DNA of 64,000 nucleotides from Tissierella pigra (GTDB lineage Bacteria > Bacillota > Clostridia > Tissierellales > Tissierellaceae), in NCBI RefSeq assembly GCF_009695605.1, contig NZ_VUNQ01000012.1:26722-90721 (forward strand), in the 5' to 3' direction. Shown here piece by piece: positions 52,032 through 61,048 of this stretch; positions within the stretch are counted from its first letter, which is position 1, and the number at the start of each line of letters is the position of its first letter. A model generated the notes under the pieces. It had not been told where the DNA came from. It searched no databases and saw only the letters and a list, made by a program, of their open reading frames with translations. Position numbers and translations under genes: made by a program.

Positions 52032-53534
52032 TTGAATAAGAAAATAGCTAAAAATATTACTTTCTCTATTTGTATTCTTTGTAGTACATTGCTTATCTGT
52101 GAAATTCTTTATCGTTATGATTTAGGACATCAAAATATAAATATTGTAATGTCTATGGCAATATTTATTATTACAGCAGTCACAGAAGGATATATTTATG
52201 GGATCCTGTCAGCAGTCATAGGAGTATTTACTTATGATTTTCTAATAACTTCACCAAGATTCGGTTTTAGTTTTACTGTGGATTTTCCAGTAACTCTTAT
52301 TATACTGTTGATTGTAGTTTTTACTAGCAGTACTATTACTGCTAGGATTAAGACACAGGCAAAACAGGCTAGACAAAAACATCAACATGCTGAATTGCTA
52401 TATAGTATAAATAGGAAGTTTCTTTCTACAAGGGATTTGAATACGATAGTAAGGTATGCTATGGAATACTTGAAAGATGAATTAATACATTCCATAGCTT
52501 TTTTTGAAGATATAAGGCCAAAAGGAGAACTGAATCCATATTTTAGATATGTAAAAGATGATGTAAGTATTGAGTATTTTACCAAAGATGAAATATTTCA
52601 CTTAGTAAGGATTGCTGCAGATAGGCAAGAAATCTTAGATAATAAGGACTATGGCTATTTTTTACCCATAGTTACACAGAATATTACTTACGGAGTATTT
52701 GCTTTTTCTTTTAGAGAGAAAGATTTGAGCAAAAAGCAAAAGATGTTTTTAGAATTAATAGCAGAGCAAATGGGGCAAGCACTTAGAATGTATCATCTTA
52801 CAGTAGAGCAGCAGAAAGTTAAGGTAATGATTGAAGCAGAAAAGGTAAAGAATGACTTTTTAAGAAGTATATCTCACGATTTAAGAACTCCGCTTACTGG
52901 TATAATAGGTGCCAGCTCTACTTTACTGGAAGAAGGAGAAAAAATACCTTATAAAGTACAGAAAAAATTAATAGAGGGCATACAAAATGATTCCCAATGG
53001 CTTTTAAATATGATTGAAAATATATTATCCATTACAAGGGTTCAGAAAAATGATATGATAATTGATAAATCAGAAGAAATTGTAGAAGAAGTTATAGAAA
53101 GTGCCGTATTAACCTTCCGAAAACGTTTTCCTAATACTGAAATTACTGTAAAACAGCCTAAAAATGTAATTTTACTTCCTATAGATATGATGTTGATTTC
53201 TCAAGTTCTCGCTAATCTTTTGGAAAATACACAAAAACATGCCCAAGGACAAAAGTCAGATGTAGTAATAGAAGTAAGAGAAATGGATGGTTTTGTAGGC
53301 TTTATTATAACAGATACTGGTCCGGGAATAGATCCAAAGATTCTTCCCATACTCTTTAACTTTGCAGTTACATCTGAGAATCCATGTAAAGATTCAACCC
53401 GAGATTTGGGAATCGGACTTTCCATTTGTAAAACCATAATCAAAGCCCATGGAGGAGAGATATATGCAAATAATCTACCAGAAGGTGGAGCAGAATTTAT
53501 GTTTACAATACCCATTTGCAAAGAACAAGATTAA
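52032..53534 (+). CDS. KdpD-like sensor histidine kinase
   Basis: A 500-residue kinase equal to the C-terminal half of KdpD: four close membrane segments in residues 8-105 (DUF4118), a GAF-like region at 125-255, HisKA with the phosphorylated His in FLRSISHDLRTPLTGIIG near residue 283, and HATPase with TDTGPGIDPKIL and GIGLSICKTIIKAHGG. The N-terminal KdpD/UspA part is missing. TTG 52032 follows AAGGTGG. It comes after the OadB-like gene and not after kdp genes. Confidence 0.88.
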   Translation: MNKKIAKNITFSICILCSTLLICEILYRYDLGHQNINIVMSMAIFIITAVTEGYIYGILSAVIGVFTYDFLITSPRFGFSFTVDFPVTLIILLIVVFTSSTITARIKTQAKQARQKHQHAELLYSINRKFLSTRDLNTIVRYAMEYLKDELIHSIAFFEDIRPKGELNPYFRYVKDDVSIEYFTKDEIFHLVRIAADRQEILDNKDYGYFLPIVTQNITYGVFAFSFREKDLSKKQKMFLELIAEQMGQALRMYHLTVEQQKVKVMIEAEKVKNDFLRSISHDLRTPLTGIIGASSTLLEEGEKIPYKVQKKLIEGIQNDSQWLLNMIENILSITRVQKNDMIIDKSEEIVEEVIESAVLTFRKRFPNTEITVKQPKNVILLPIDMMLISQVLANLLENTQKHAQGQKSDVVIEVREMDGFVGFIITDTGPGIDPKILPILFNFAVTSENPCKDSTRDLGIGLSICKTIIKAHGGEIYANNLPEGGAEFMFTIPICKEQD

Positions 53535-53558
53535 ACAGATTAATAGAAAGGTATTGAT

Positions 53559-54260
53559 ATGAAAAATAAACCTGTTATTATGATAGTGGAGGATGAGGAG
53601 GCAATCATCGAATTCATTTCTATAAAATTAGAACTACAAGGTTATAGGACACTGAAAGCTGTCAATGGACAAGAAGCAATTTCTCTTGCCTCATCTCATT
53701 GTCCAGATTTAATTTTACTGGATTTGGGATTGCCAGATATGGATGGAATGGAAGTACTTAAATCCATTAGGAGTTGGAGTTTGGTTCCTGTGATTATTGT
53801 ATCGGCAAGAAATGAAGAAAAATTTATTATATCAGCCCTTGACAGTGGTGCAGATGACTATATTACAAAGCCCTTTAACAATGCTATTCTAATGGCAAGA
53901 ATTAGAACAGCTTTAAGAAAGGGACATATATCAAAAATAAAAAGCAGCAAGGTGAACCAATTTTTTATTTTAGGCGATTTATATATTGATTATGATAAGA
54001 GAATAGTAACTGTAGATGGAGAAGTGGTACATTTAACTCCTATAGAATATCGGATTATTGTTTTATTATCTCTGAATGCAGGTACTGTATTGACTCATGA
54101 ATTCTTATGCCGTGAACTTTGGGGACCTTATGTGAACAAAAGTAAGGCACTGAGAGTTAATGTTGCAAATCTAAGGAGAAAAATTGAAAAAGATACGGCA
54201 GATCCTCAGTATATTTTAACAGAAATGGGAGTAGGGTACAGGATGTTAGAAGAAGTATGA
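53559..54260 (+). CDS. KdpE-like response regulator
   Basis: A 233-residue OmpR-type regulator: receiver domain with the acceptor Asp in LILLDLGLPDMDGMEVL and Lys in DDYITKPF, then a winged helix (TPIEYRIIVLLSLNAGTVLT, LRVNVANLRRKIEKD). It pairs with the kinase 25 bases upstream. Potassium-transport genes are absent in the window, so the target may be the sodium-pump-like gene upstream or genes elsewhere. Confidence 0.9.
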   Translation: MKNKPVIMIVEDEEAIIEFISIKLELQGYRTLKAVNGQEAISLASSHCPDLILLDLGLPDMDGMEVLKSIRSWSLVPVIIVSARNEEKFIISALDSGADDYITKPFNNAILMARIRTALRKGHISKIKSSKVNQFFILGDLYIDYDKRIVTVDGEVVHLTPIEYRIIVLLSLNAGTVLTHEFLCRELWGPYVNKSKALRVNVANLRRKIEKDTADPQYILTEMGVGYRMLEEV

Positions 54261-54287
54261 TAGATTTATATATAATTATTATAAAAT

Positions 54288-54327
54288 AAAGAACACCTTT
54301 AAAGCTTAGGCTTTAAAGGTGTTCTTT
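54288..54327. terminator. Bidirectional terminator
   Basis: An 18-base-pair perfect stem (AAAGAACACCTTTAAAGC and its complement) around a four-base TTAG loop. It lies between the convergent response-regulator gene and mnmA and can serve both. Confidence 0.9.
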
Positions 54328-54342
54328 ATAAAAAATATTAGA

Positions 54343-55455
54343 TTATATTGTATTTAAATATAAATACTTTTGTTCTAAAGGTTCTATAGACTTGATTATA
54401 CAACCACCAAGGCATACTTCATCTTGATATAATACTGCTACTTGCCCAGGAGTTACTGCTTTTACAGGATAATCATATTTAATATAAAGATTTCCATCTT
54501 CTAATATATTTACTGTTACAGGTATATCTCCTTGTCTATATCTAAATTTAGCAGTACATTTTAAAGGCATAGAAGGAGCAGTTCCTAATATCCATTTAGG
54601 TGTTTCTCCAATCAATGAAGTAGAATAAAGAGCAGGATTTTTTTCACCTTGAGCTACATATAAGATGTTTTTCTTTAAATCCTTTCCAGCTACAAACCAA
54701 GGCTCTCCAGTTCCTACTCCTCCAATACCAATACCTTTTCTTTGACCTAAGGTATAATGTATGAGTCCACTGTGTTTTCCTATTTTATTACCTTCTATAT
54801 CTATTATATCTCCTTCTTTAGTTAGAAGATATTTGTCTAGAAATTCATCAAAATCTCTTTCACCTATAAAGCATATTCCAGTAGAATCTTTTTTTGAGGC
54901 TGTAGTTAAATTGTGTTTCTCTGCTAGCTCACGAACCTGTTTCTTTTCCAAATGCCCTATTGGGAACAAAGTCTTAGAAAGAGCACTTTGATCTATTCGA
55001 GATAAAAAATAACTTTGGTCCTTATTATTATCATTTCCTCTAATCAAATAAGATTTACCATCTCTTTTCTCTACTTGCGCATAATGTCCCATGGCTATAT
55101 AGTCAGCGTCTAATTTAAGAGCATAATCTAAAAAAGCGTTAAACTTTATTTCTTGGTTACACATTACATCAGGATTTGGTGTTCTACCTTTTTTATATTC
55201 ATCAAGAAAATAAGTAAATACTCTGTCCCAATATTCCTTTTCAAAATTTATAGTATAAAAAGGAATTTCTAGTTGGTCAGCAACTTGTCTTGCATCTTCG
55301 GAATCAATTGTAGCAGTACAAACGCCATCCTCATCTTTTTCATCCCAATTTTTCATAAAAAGTCCAATCACTTCATATCCAGCTTCTTTAAGCAGTAAAG
55401 CAGCAACAGATGAATCTACTCCACCACTCATACCTAAAATTACTCTTTTTTTCAT
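54343..55455 (-). CDS. mnmA: tRNA-specific 2-thiouridylase MnmA
   Basis: Adds sulfur to uridine 34 of tRNA(Lys, Glu, Gln). It has 370 residues with the PP-loop [15 protein letters not shown] at the start, catalytic Cys in [12 protein letters not shown] near residue 100, and the second catalytic Cys in [20 protein letters not shown] near residue 198. The C-terminal beta barrel is complete. A housekeeping gene, transcribed away from the hydroxyacid dehydrogenase region. Confidence 0.97.
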   Translation of the reverse strand: MKKRVILGMSGGVDSSVAALLLKEAGYEVIGLFMKNWDEKDEDGVCTATIDSEDARQVADQLEIPFYTINFEKEYWDRVFTYFLDEYKKGRTPNPDVMCNQEIKFNAFLDYALKLDADYIAMGHYAQVEKRDGKSYLIRGNDNNKDQSYFLSRIDQSALSKTLFPIGHLEKKQVRELAEKHNLTTASKKDSTGICFIGERDFDEFLDKYLLTKEGDIIDIEGNKIGKHSGLIHYTLGQRKGIGIGGVGTGEPWFVAGKDLKKNILYVAQGEKNPALYSTSLIGETPKWILGTAPSMPLKCTAKFRYRQGDIPVTVNILEDGNLYIKYDYPVKAVTPGQVAVLYQDEVCLGGCIIKSIEPLEQKYLYLNTI

Positions 55456-55503
55456 AAGTTCTTCCTTTCTTCAAAATATCTTAATATGTATTCAAAGAGG
55501 ATA

Positions 55504-56445
55504 TTAATATCCTCTTTTTAAATCAACAATATTAATTAATTTTTCGCCATTTATATACTTTTCCATATTTTTATAAACTATTTCATATCTTTTATTATTA
55601 TTCATTTCTGATACCCAAGAATTGTGGGGAGATATAATTACATTTTCCATTTCCCATAATGGATTGTTTTCAGGTAAAGGTTCTACTTCAAATACATCTA
55701 AAGCAGCTTTTTTTATTTTACCAGATTTTAAATTCTCTATAAGAACTTTTTCATCTATAATACTACCTCTAGCAATATTGATTAAATATGTTCCATCCTT
55801 TATATGAGAAAATACCGATTCATCCATGAGATGGTGGGTCTTTTCTGTATATGGAGTAGCAATTACTAAGAAATCACATTTAGGTACTACATCATAAATT
55901 TTCTCAATACTAAAGGTTTGATGAAAATGTTCTGCTTCTTTTCCGCTGGAATTGATACCAATTATGTTTACATCGAAGGGTTCTAATCTTTTAGCAGCTT
56001 CACTGGCAATGGAGCCAGTTCCTATAAATCCTATGGTTTTTCCTTGAAGCTCCATAAGAGAAGTATCTATTTTCCATGTTTTCTTATTTTGTTTATTATA
56101 GAATTCCTTAGTATTTTTAATCATCTCCAATATTTTAAGAACAATCCATTCGGCTATTGGAATACTGTATCCACCTCGATTATTTGTAAGTATAATATTT
56201 TGCGATAATATTTTATCTATTGGCACATGGTTAATACCTGCACTTGAAAGTTGGATCCATTTAAGATTTGGAAATAAAGATATATCTATTTTATTAAATG
56301 GATTAAAACATACCATTAAATCTATATCTTTTATATTATCAGAAAAAATTAGATCTCTTTCATCTCTAAAAATTATATCATAACCTAGTTTTTCTAGTTT
56401 TTTTATTTCTTCTTCAGCATATTTAAAAGTAATCAATGCCTTCAT
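55504..56445 (-). CDS. D-2-hydroxyacid dehydrogenase family protein
   Basis: A 313-residue NAD(P)-dependent dehydrogenase. The cofactor loop is GFIGTGSIASEAAKRL near residue 145, the catalytic Arg lies in NIARGSIIDEKVL, the Glu in DVFEVEPLPENNPLW and the His in ISPHNSW. Start ATG 56445 follows GGAGGGTG. Substrate is open; D-lactate, glyoxylate or hydroxypyruvate are possible. A hairpin (55494-55517) overlaps its stop codon. Confidence 0.88.
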   Translation of the reverse strand: MKALITFKYAEEEIKKLEKLGYDIIFRDERDLIFSDNIKDIDLMVCFNPFNKIDISLFPNLKWIQLSSAGINHVPIDKILSQNIILTNNRGGYSIPIAEWIVLKILEMIKNTKEFYNKQNKKTWKIDTSLMELQGKTIGFIGTGSIASEAAKRLEPFDVNIIGINSSGKEAEHFHQTFSIEKIYDVVPKCDFLVIATPYTEKTHHLMDESVFSHIKDGTYLINIARGSIIDEKVLIENLKSGKIKKAALDVFEVEPLPENNPLWEMENVIISPHNSWVSEMNNNKRYEIVYKNMEKYINGEKLINIVDLKRGY

Positions 56446-56511
56446 AGTCACCCTCCTTCCAGTATCATATTAATATAATACCTTTATTTATTTGTTAAAT
56501 CAACTTTATAT

Positions 56512-57231
56512 CTAATTAAGTTGATTTAATTCTTTAGTGAATATATCTTTATAGAATAAAATCATGGCACCAGCTGTAGTTCTTTTGGCTAAGGGGAGGG
56601 TGCATCTGCTAGTCCGATAAAATCTAGTTTCATCATCAGAAATATTTTTAAATTTCTTATATACTCTAATGGCTACTCTAGCATTGAATCTTATATAATC
56701 TCTTATGGAGTCAAGTAAATAGGCACCTGTTTCTACCTGAAAATCTTTCATATATTCATGAGTACGTTTAACATAATTTTCATACTGATGATGGTTATCT
56801 AGTAAACGAATATTAGCATGTTGAGGAATAGTCATATCTTGAATAATGTGTAAAGATGCACCAAAATAGAATAATGATTTGTTAAAGTCTCCTTGTTTCC
56901 ATAGGTTAATGGATTCATTATAATAATCAACTCCTAAATCCATAGCACTTTTTCTTCCATATAATCCTTTCTTTGTAGTTGGATTATAGAAATGATTTGA
57001 GCTTTTAAAATCTTGGTCTGCCCATACAGCTCCTTCGTTAATATGATAAATATAACTTGTAAAGAATTCATATTCTTTAACATATTCATCATTCTTAAGA
57101 ATTTTCAAAGCCCTTATATTAATAAATTTATGAACCCTACAATGAGTATTTATAATAGATTTTTTAATAGGATTAGCCATGTCAAAAACTGTCTTTAATG
57201 CTTTATCGTAAGTGGTTTCTAAGAAATCCAT
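56512..57231 (-). CDS. Zinc-dependent phospholipase C-like protein without signal peptide
   Basis: A 239-residue protein of the zinc phospholipase C/alpha-toxin fold: GAVWADQDFKSSNHFYNP (Asp and His ligands), FYFGASLHIIQDMTIPQHAN (His, Asp) and a later conserved NHHQYENYV. Secreted members need a signal peptide and use the mature N-terminal Trp as ligand; here the N-terminus MDFLETTYDKALKTVFDM has neither. It is therefore probably intracellular with another role. ATG 57231 follows AGGAGTGATA. Confidence 0.78.
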   Translation of the reverse strand: MDFLETTYDKALKTVFDMANPIKKSIINTHCRVHKFINIRALKILKNDEYVKEYEFFTSYIYHINEGAVWADQDFKSSNHFYNPTTKKGLYGRKSAMDLGVDYYNESINLWKQGDFNKSLFYFGASLHIIQDMTIPQHANIRLLDNHHQYENYVKRTHEYMKDFQVETGAYLLDSIRDYIRFNARVAIRVYKKFKNISDDETRFYRTSRCTLPLAKRTTAGAMILFYKDIFTKELNQLN

Positions 57232-57442
57232 TTTTATCACTCCTATGTTTTATTAATTTTAGTATTGGTATTTTTACAAATATTATAAATAAGTATGAAA
57301 TATAATATCTTTTTAAATCTAAGTAAGTGATAATTTGTGGATTATGGGGAATATATATAAATTGACATTGGGTTTTTCTGTTGGTATTATAAATGAATTT
57401 AATAAAACATAAGGTATATAACTAGAATTGGAGTGGATAATA

Positions 57443-58000
57443 ATGCGTATATTTATAGCAGTAGAATTTTCAAATGAGATAAAAAAATATTTACACAATA
57501 TACAGGAGATAGTAAAGAAAAATAGTATCTCAGGAAAATTTACTGATAAGGATAATTTTCATTTAACTATTAGGTTCATAGGAGAAATTACAGAAGTGCA
57601 GTTAAATAATCTAAAGAAGGCTATTGATAATGTAGCTTTAAATCAAGAGGAGTTTGAATTGAATTTCAGCAGATTAGGAGAATTTCCTAGAGGTGAAAAG
57701 AGAATAATATGGTTAGGAATAGAAGCAAATCAAATGATGGATAAATTATATTTTAAATTAGAGAATGAATTAGAAAAACAAGGTTATGAAAAAGAGGGAA
57801 GAGGTTTTGTTCCCCATATTACCATGGGCAGAGAAGTAGTTATTGCAGAGGAGTTTAAAGAATTAGAAATGAAGGCTAAAATCATCGATGGAATAATATC
57901 TGTAGATAAAGTGTCAATAATGGAAAGTACAAGAATAAATGGAAAACTAACTTATATTCCAGTTTATGTTAGAGAATTTAGTGTAAGTACTAATGGTTAA
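57443..58000 (+). CDS. thpR: RNA 2',3'-cyclic phosphodiesterase ThpR (LigT family)
   Basis: A 185-residue two-histidine phosphoesterase with both motifs: HLTI in DNFHLTIRFIGEI near residue 40 and HITM in FVPHITMGREV near residue 125. It opens 2',3'-cyclic phosphates on RNA or tRNA halves. ATG 57443 is chosen because the TTG-containing upstream part is the ribosome binding site TTGGAGTGG. Confidence 0.92.
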   Translation: MRIFIAVEFSNEIKKYLHNIQEIVKKNSISGKFTDKDNFHLTIRFIGEITEVQLNNLKKAIDNVALNQEEFELNFSRLGEFPRGEKRIIWLGIEANQMMDKLYFKLENELEKQGYEKEGRGFVPHITMGREVVIAEEFKELEMKAKIIDGIISVDKVSIMESTRINGKLTYIPVYVREFSVSTNG

Positions 58001-58087
58001 AAAATAAAAAAGCTTAAATTGGAATATTTTTGATATACATAGGTGATACTCCATAAATGTGATATTAATTTACATAAGGAGGATAAA

Positions 58088-58978
58088 ATGATAGTAGGAA
58101 TTCCAAAAGGGCTTTTATATTACAAATATAATCCTTTTTTACAAACATTTTTTAGTGAACTTGGAGCTGAAGTAATTACCTCTGAAGACACTAATAAAAA
58201 AATACTAAACGAAGGTATTAAATATTCGGTGGATGAAGCTTGTCTTCCAATAAAGGTGTTTCATGGACACGTTTTTTCATTGAGGGATAAAAGTGATATT
58301 ATTGTAATTCCAAGAATAATGCAGGTTAAAAAAAGAGAATATATATGTCCAAAATTTTGCGGACTTCCTGAAATGATTATAAATAGTATTCCAGATATGC
58401 CTAAAACAATTACAGAACCTATTTACGCCATATCAAAGAGAAAACTTTATAATTGGGCAGAAAATGCAGGGAGTATTATAACTAAAGATAAATCAAAGAT
58501 TAAAAAGGCATTTAACAGAGCTTTAATAGAGCAAAAAGGTTATGATTCAGGAATAAAAGATGAGAATTATAGATTAAATATTGCCTTAGTGGGACATCCA
58601 TATAATATATATGATGATTTTATAAATATGAATATAGTAAAAAAACTTAATAAATTAGGTATAGGAGTTATAACTGAAGAGTGTCTAAGTGAAGATTTAA
58701 TAAATAAAGAAGTTGACGATTTATACAAAAGACCATTTTGGACTTTTGCAAGAAACTCTTATGGATTTGCATCTCATATTTCTAAGGAAAAGCAAGTAAA
58801 TGGAATTATATATATATCATCATTTGCCTGTGGTATAGATTCTGTTGTAGTTGAACTTATTAAAGATAAAATAGATGAATTTCCTTTCATGATATTAAAG
58901 ATAGATGAACATACTGGTGAAGCAGGTCTTGATACAAGGGTAGAGGCATTTGCTGATATGTTAGAAAGGAGTTGCTAG
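58088..58978 (+). CDS. Acyl-CoA dehydratase activase-related protein (DUF2229 type)
   Basis: A 296-residue protein of the 2-hydroxyglutaryl-CoA dehydratase component family: MIVGIPKGLLYYKYNPFLQT, YSVDEACLPIKVFHGHV and IDEHTGEAGLDTRVEAFADM. Cysteines in ICPKFCGLPE and SFACGIDS may bind an iron-sulfur cluster. ATG 58088 follows AAGGAGGATAAA. It is the first of three linked genes that in other clostridia form one long fused protein or a cluster. The substrate is unknown. Confidence 0.82.
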   Translation: MIVGIPKGLLYYKYNPFLQTFFSELGAEVITSEDTNKKILNEGIKYSVDEACLPIKVFHGHVFSLRDKSDIIVIPRIMQVKKREYICPKFCGLPEMIINSIPDMPKTITEPIYAISKRKLYNWAENAGSIITKDKSKIKKAFNRALIEQKGYDSGIKDENYRLNIALVGHPYNIYDDFINMNIVKKLNKLGIGVITEECLSEDLINKEVDDLYKRPFWTFARNSYGFASHISKEKQVNGIIYISSFACGIDSVVVELIKDKIDEFPFMILKIDEHTGEAGLDTRVEAFADMLERSC

Positions 58979-58979
58979 G

Positions 58980-60077
58980 ATGAAAATAACAGCACCACAT
59001 TTGGGAAATGTATATTTAGCAGCTAAGGCGTTATTTGATGGACTTGAAATAGATTATATTATGCCTCCCTTAAGTAATAAGTCAGCTATAGAAATAGGGT
59101 CTTTGTATTCTCCAGAAGAAATATGTCTACCTTTTAAGATAATGGTGGGGAATTATATACAGGCGATCGAAAAAGGGGCAGATACAGTAATAATTCCTGG
59201 AAGCTGCGGACCCTGTAGGTTTGGAGAATACGGAGAAATGCAAATGAATCTATTGAATAAATTAGGATATGATTTAGAATTTATATTGATAGATTCTCCA
59301 GGAGATATCGGAATTAAAGAATTATTCAATCGAATCGATAGAATATCTACAAAAAGCAATAAATCGGGACGTCAAAAAATAAAGGTCTTATCTGATGCTA
59401 TAAAGATTATGAATTTAATTGATAAAATAGAAGGAGAGGCTAGATACCTTACGGGATACGAGGAAGAAAAAGGTAAGTGTAAAAAAATATTAAATAGTTG
59501 TATAAGAGAAGCATTGAAATGTAATAATCCTCAAGAAATGATACAAGTATTGAAGGAATATGAGATGGAATTAAATAATATCAAATTAGATAAAAGTAAA
59601 AATCCTGTGAAGATTGCCATAATTGGAGAAATATACACCATAATAGAACCATTTTCAAATCTATATATAGAAGATAAGCTTATGGATTATGGGGTGTCAA
59701 CTCAAAAAAAATTAACTCCTAGCTGGTGGGTAAAAAATATGGCATTATCCCCTGTTAAATTAAATTCATTGGATATAAAAAATGCAGGAAAAGAATATTT
59801 ATCCATAGGGGTTGGAGGTCATGGAAGAGAGTGTATCGGAGAGGCTGTATTGGCCCATGAAAATGGATTTGATGGAGCTATTCAAATATTTCCCATGGGT
59901 TGTATGCCTGAAATTGTATCAAAGGCAATTTTACCAACTATTTCAAAGGATAGAGATTTCCCCATAATGTCTCTTATTGTTGATGAAATGACAGGTGAGG
60001 CAGGATATGTTACTAGGATTGAAGCATTTGTAGATTTGCTTGAAAGGAGAAAGGTAGATGCATTATCTTGGAGTTGA
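58980..60077 (+). CDS. Acyl-CoA dehydratase activase-related protein (second component)
   Basis: A 365-residue protein similar in layout to the previous one: APHLGNVYLAAKALFDGLEI, YSPEEICLPFKIMVGN, the cluster-binding-like VIIPGSCGPCRFGEYGE, and the closing IVDEMTGEAGYVTRIEAFVD. The start is two bases after the previous stop and its end overlaps the activase gene by 20 bases, so all three are co-translated. Confidence 0.82.
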   Translation: MKITAPHLGNVYLAAKALFDGLEIDYIMPPLSNKSAIEIGSLYSPEEICLPFKIMVGNYIQAIEKGADTVIIPGSCGPCRFGEYGEMQMNLLNKLGYDLEFILIDSPGDIGIKELFNRIDRISTKSNKSGRQKIKVLSDAIKIMNLIDKIEGEARYLTGYEEEKGKCKKILNSCIREALKCNNPQEMIQVLKEYEMELNNIKLDKSKNPVKIAIIGEIYTIIEPFSNLYIEDKLMDYGVSTQKKLTPSWWVKNMALSPVKLNSLDIKNAGKEYLSIGVGGHGRECIGEAVLAHENGFDGAIQIFPMGCMPEIVSKAILPTISKDRDFPIMSLIVDEMTGEAGYVTRIEAFVDLLERRKVDALSWS

Positions 60078-61014
60078 TGTAGGTTCAGTAAGTACAAATA
60101 TTGTACTTTTAGATGAAGAAATGGATGTTGTAGAGAAAATATATTTAAGAACTAAGGGAAGTCCCATTAAAGCAGTTCAAGATGGGTTTAAAATATTAAA
60201 GGCTAATTATAATGATATGAAAATTGGTGGAGTTGGAACTACTGGAAGTGGTAGGCATATAGCGTCTACACTAATAGGTGCAGATGCAGTAAAAAATGAA
60301 ATAACTGCCCATGCAGTTGCAGCTCTTGAAATTGATAAAGACGTAAAGACTATAATTGAAATAGGGGGACAGGATTCAAAGATAATAATTTTGAGAAATG
60401 GAGTAGTATCTGATTTTGGAATGAATACAGTATGTGCAGCAGGTACAGGCTCATTTATTGATAGACAAGCAGAAAGGCTTGATATTCCCATTGAAGAGTT
60501 TGGAGATTATGCCTTAGAATCCAATACTACAGTAAGGATTGCTGGAAGATGTGCAGTTTTTGCAGAATCTGATATGATACATAAACAACAACTAGGGTAT
60601 AATAAATCTGATATTATAAGGGGTCTATGTGATGCCTTAGTTAGAAATTATCTTAATAATATAGGTAAAGGAAAAGAAATTATACCTAAGATATTTTTCC
60701 AAGGGGGAGTAGCTGCCAATAGGGGAATAAAGAAGGCCTTTGAAAATGCACTGGGTTATGAAGTGTTTGTCCCAGAGCATTATAATGTAATGGGTTCAAT
60801 AGGTGCTGCAATTATTGGAAGAGAATCTGCAGAAAAATTAGGTATGACAAAATTTAAAGGGCTTAACCTTGCAGAAAGTAAGTTTACATCTACAAGCTTT
60901 GAATGTAATGATTGTACAAATAGATGTGAAGTTGTTAAAATCAATGAAAATAATAATGATATTGGTTGCTTTGGAGATAGATGTGGAAAATGGAGTCATA
61001 AAATTGCAATATAA
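60058..61014 (+). CDS. Acyl-CoA dehydratase activase (HgdC/BadF family ATPase)
   Basis: A 318-residue iron-sulfur ATPase that passes electrons to a dehydratase-type partner. The ASKHA-fold loops are LGVDVGSVSTNIVLLDEE and GGQDSKIIILRNGV, and the cluster-binding cysteines lie in VCAAGTGSFIDRQ and GRCAVFAESDMI. The last 40 residues add CNDCTNRCEV and two more cysteines, unlike HgdC, hinting at an extra metal site. Confidence 0.9.
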   Translation: MHYLGVDVGSVSTNIVLLDEEMDVVEKIYLRTKGSPIKAVQDGFKILKANYNDMKIGGVGTTGSGRHIASTLIGADAVKNEITAHAVAALEIDKDVKTIIEIGGQDSKIIILRNGVVSDFGMNTVCAAGTGSFIDRQAERLDIPIEEFGDYALESNTTVRIAGRCAVFAESDMIHKQQLGYNKSDIIRGLCDALVRNYLNNIGKGKEIIPKIFFQGGVAANRGIKKAFENALGYEVFVPEHYNVMGSIGAAIIGRESAEKLGMTKFKGLNLAESKFTSTSFECNDCTNRCEVVKINENNNDIGCFGDRCGKWSHKIAI

Positions 61015-61044
61015 AAGAAGCTTAGATATATCTAAGCTTCTTTT
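61013..61044. terminator. Bidirectional palindromic terminator
   Basis: A 32-base perfect palindrome (AAAAGAAGCTTAGATA and its complement) with T-rich ends on both strands, between the convergent activase and Rieske-oxidoreductase genes. Confidence 0.85.
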
Positions 61045-61048
61045 ATAT

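Noticed and set aside
52032..54260. A complete kdp potassium-transport operon
   Set aside because: No kdpA, kdpB or kdpC gene is present on either side.
55494..55517. AAAGAGGATATTAATATCCTCTTT as a terminator
   Set aside because: It overlaps the stop codon of the hydroxyacid dehydrogenase gene and no T-run follows on the − strand; noted only as a hairpin.
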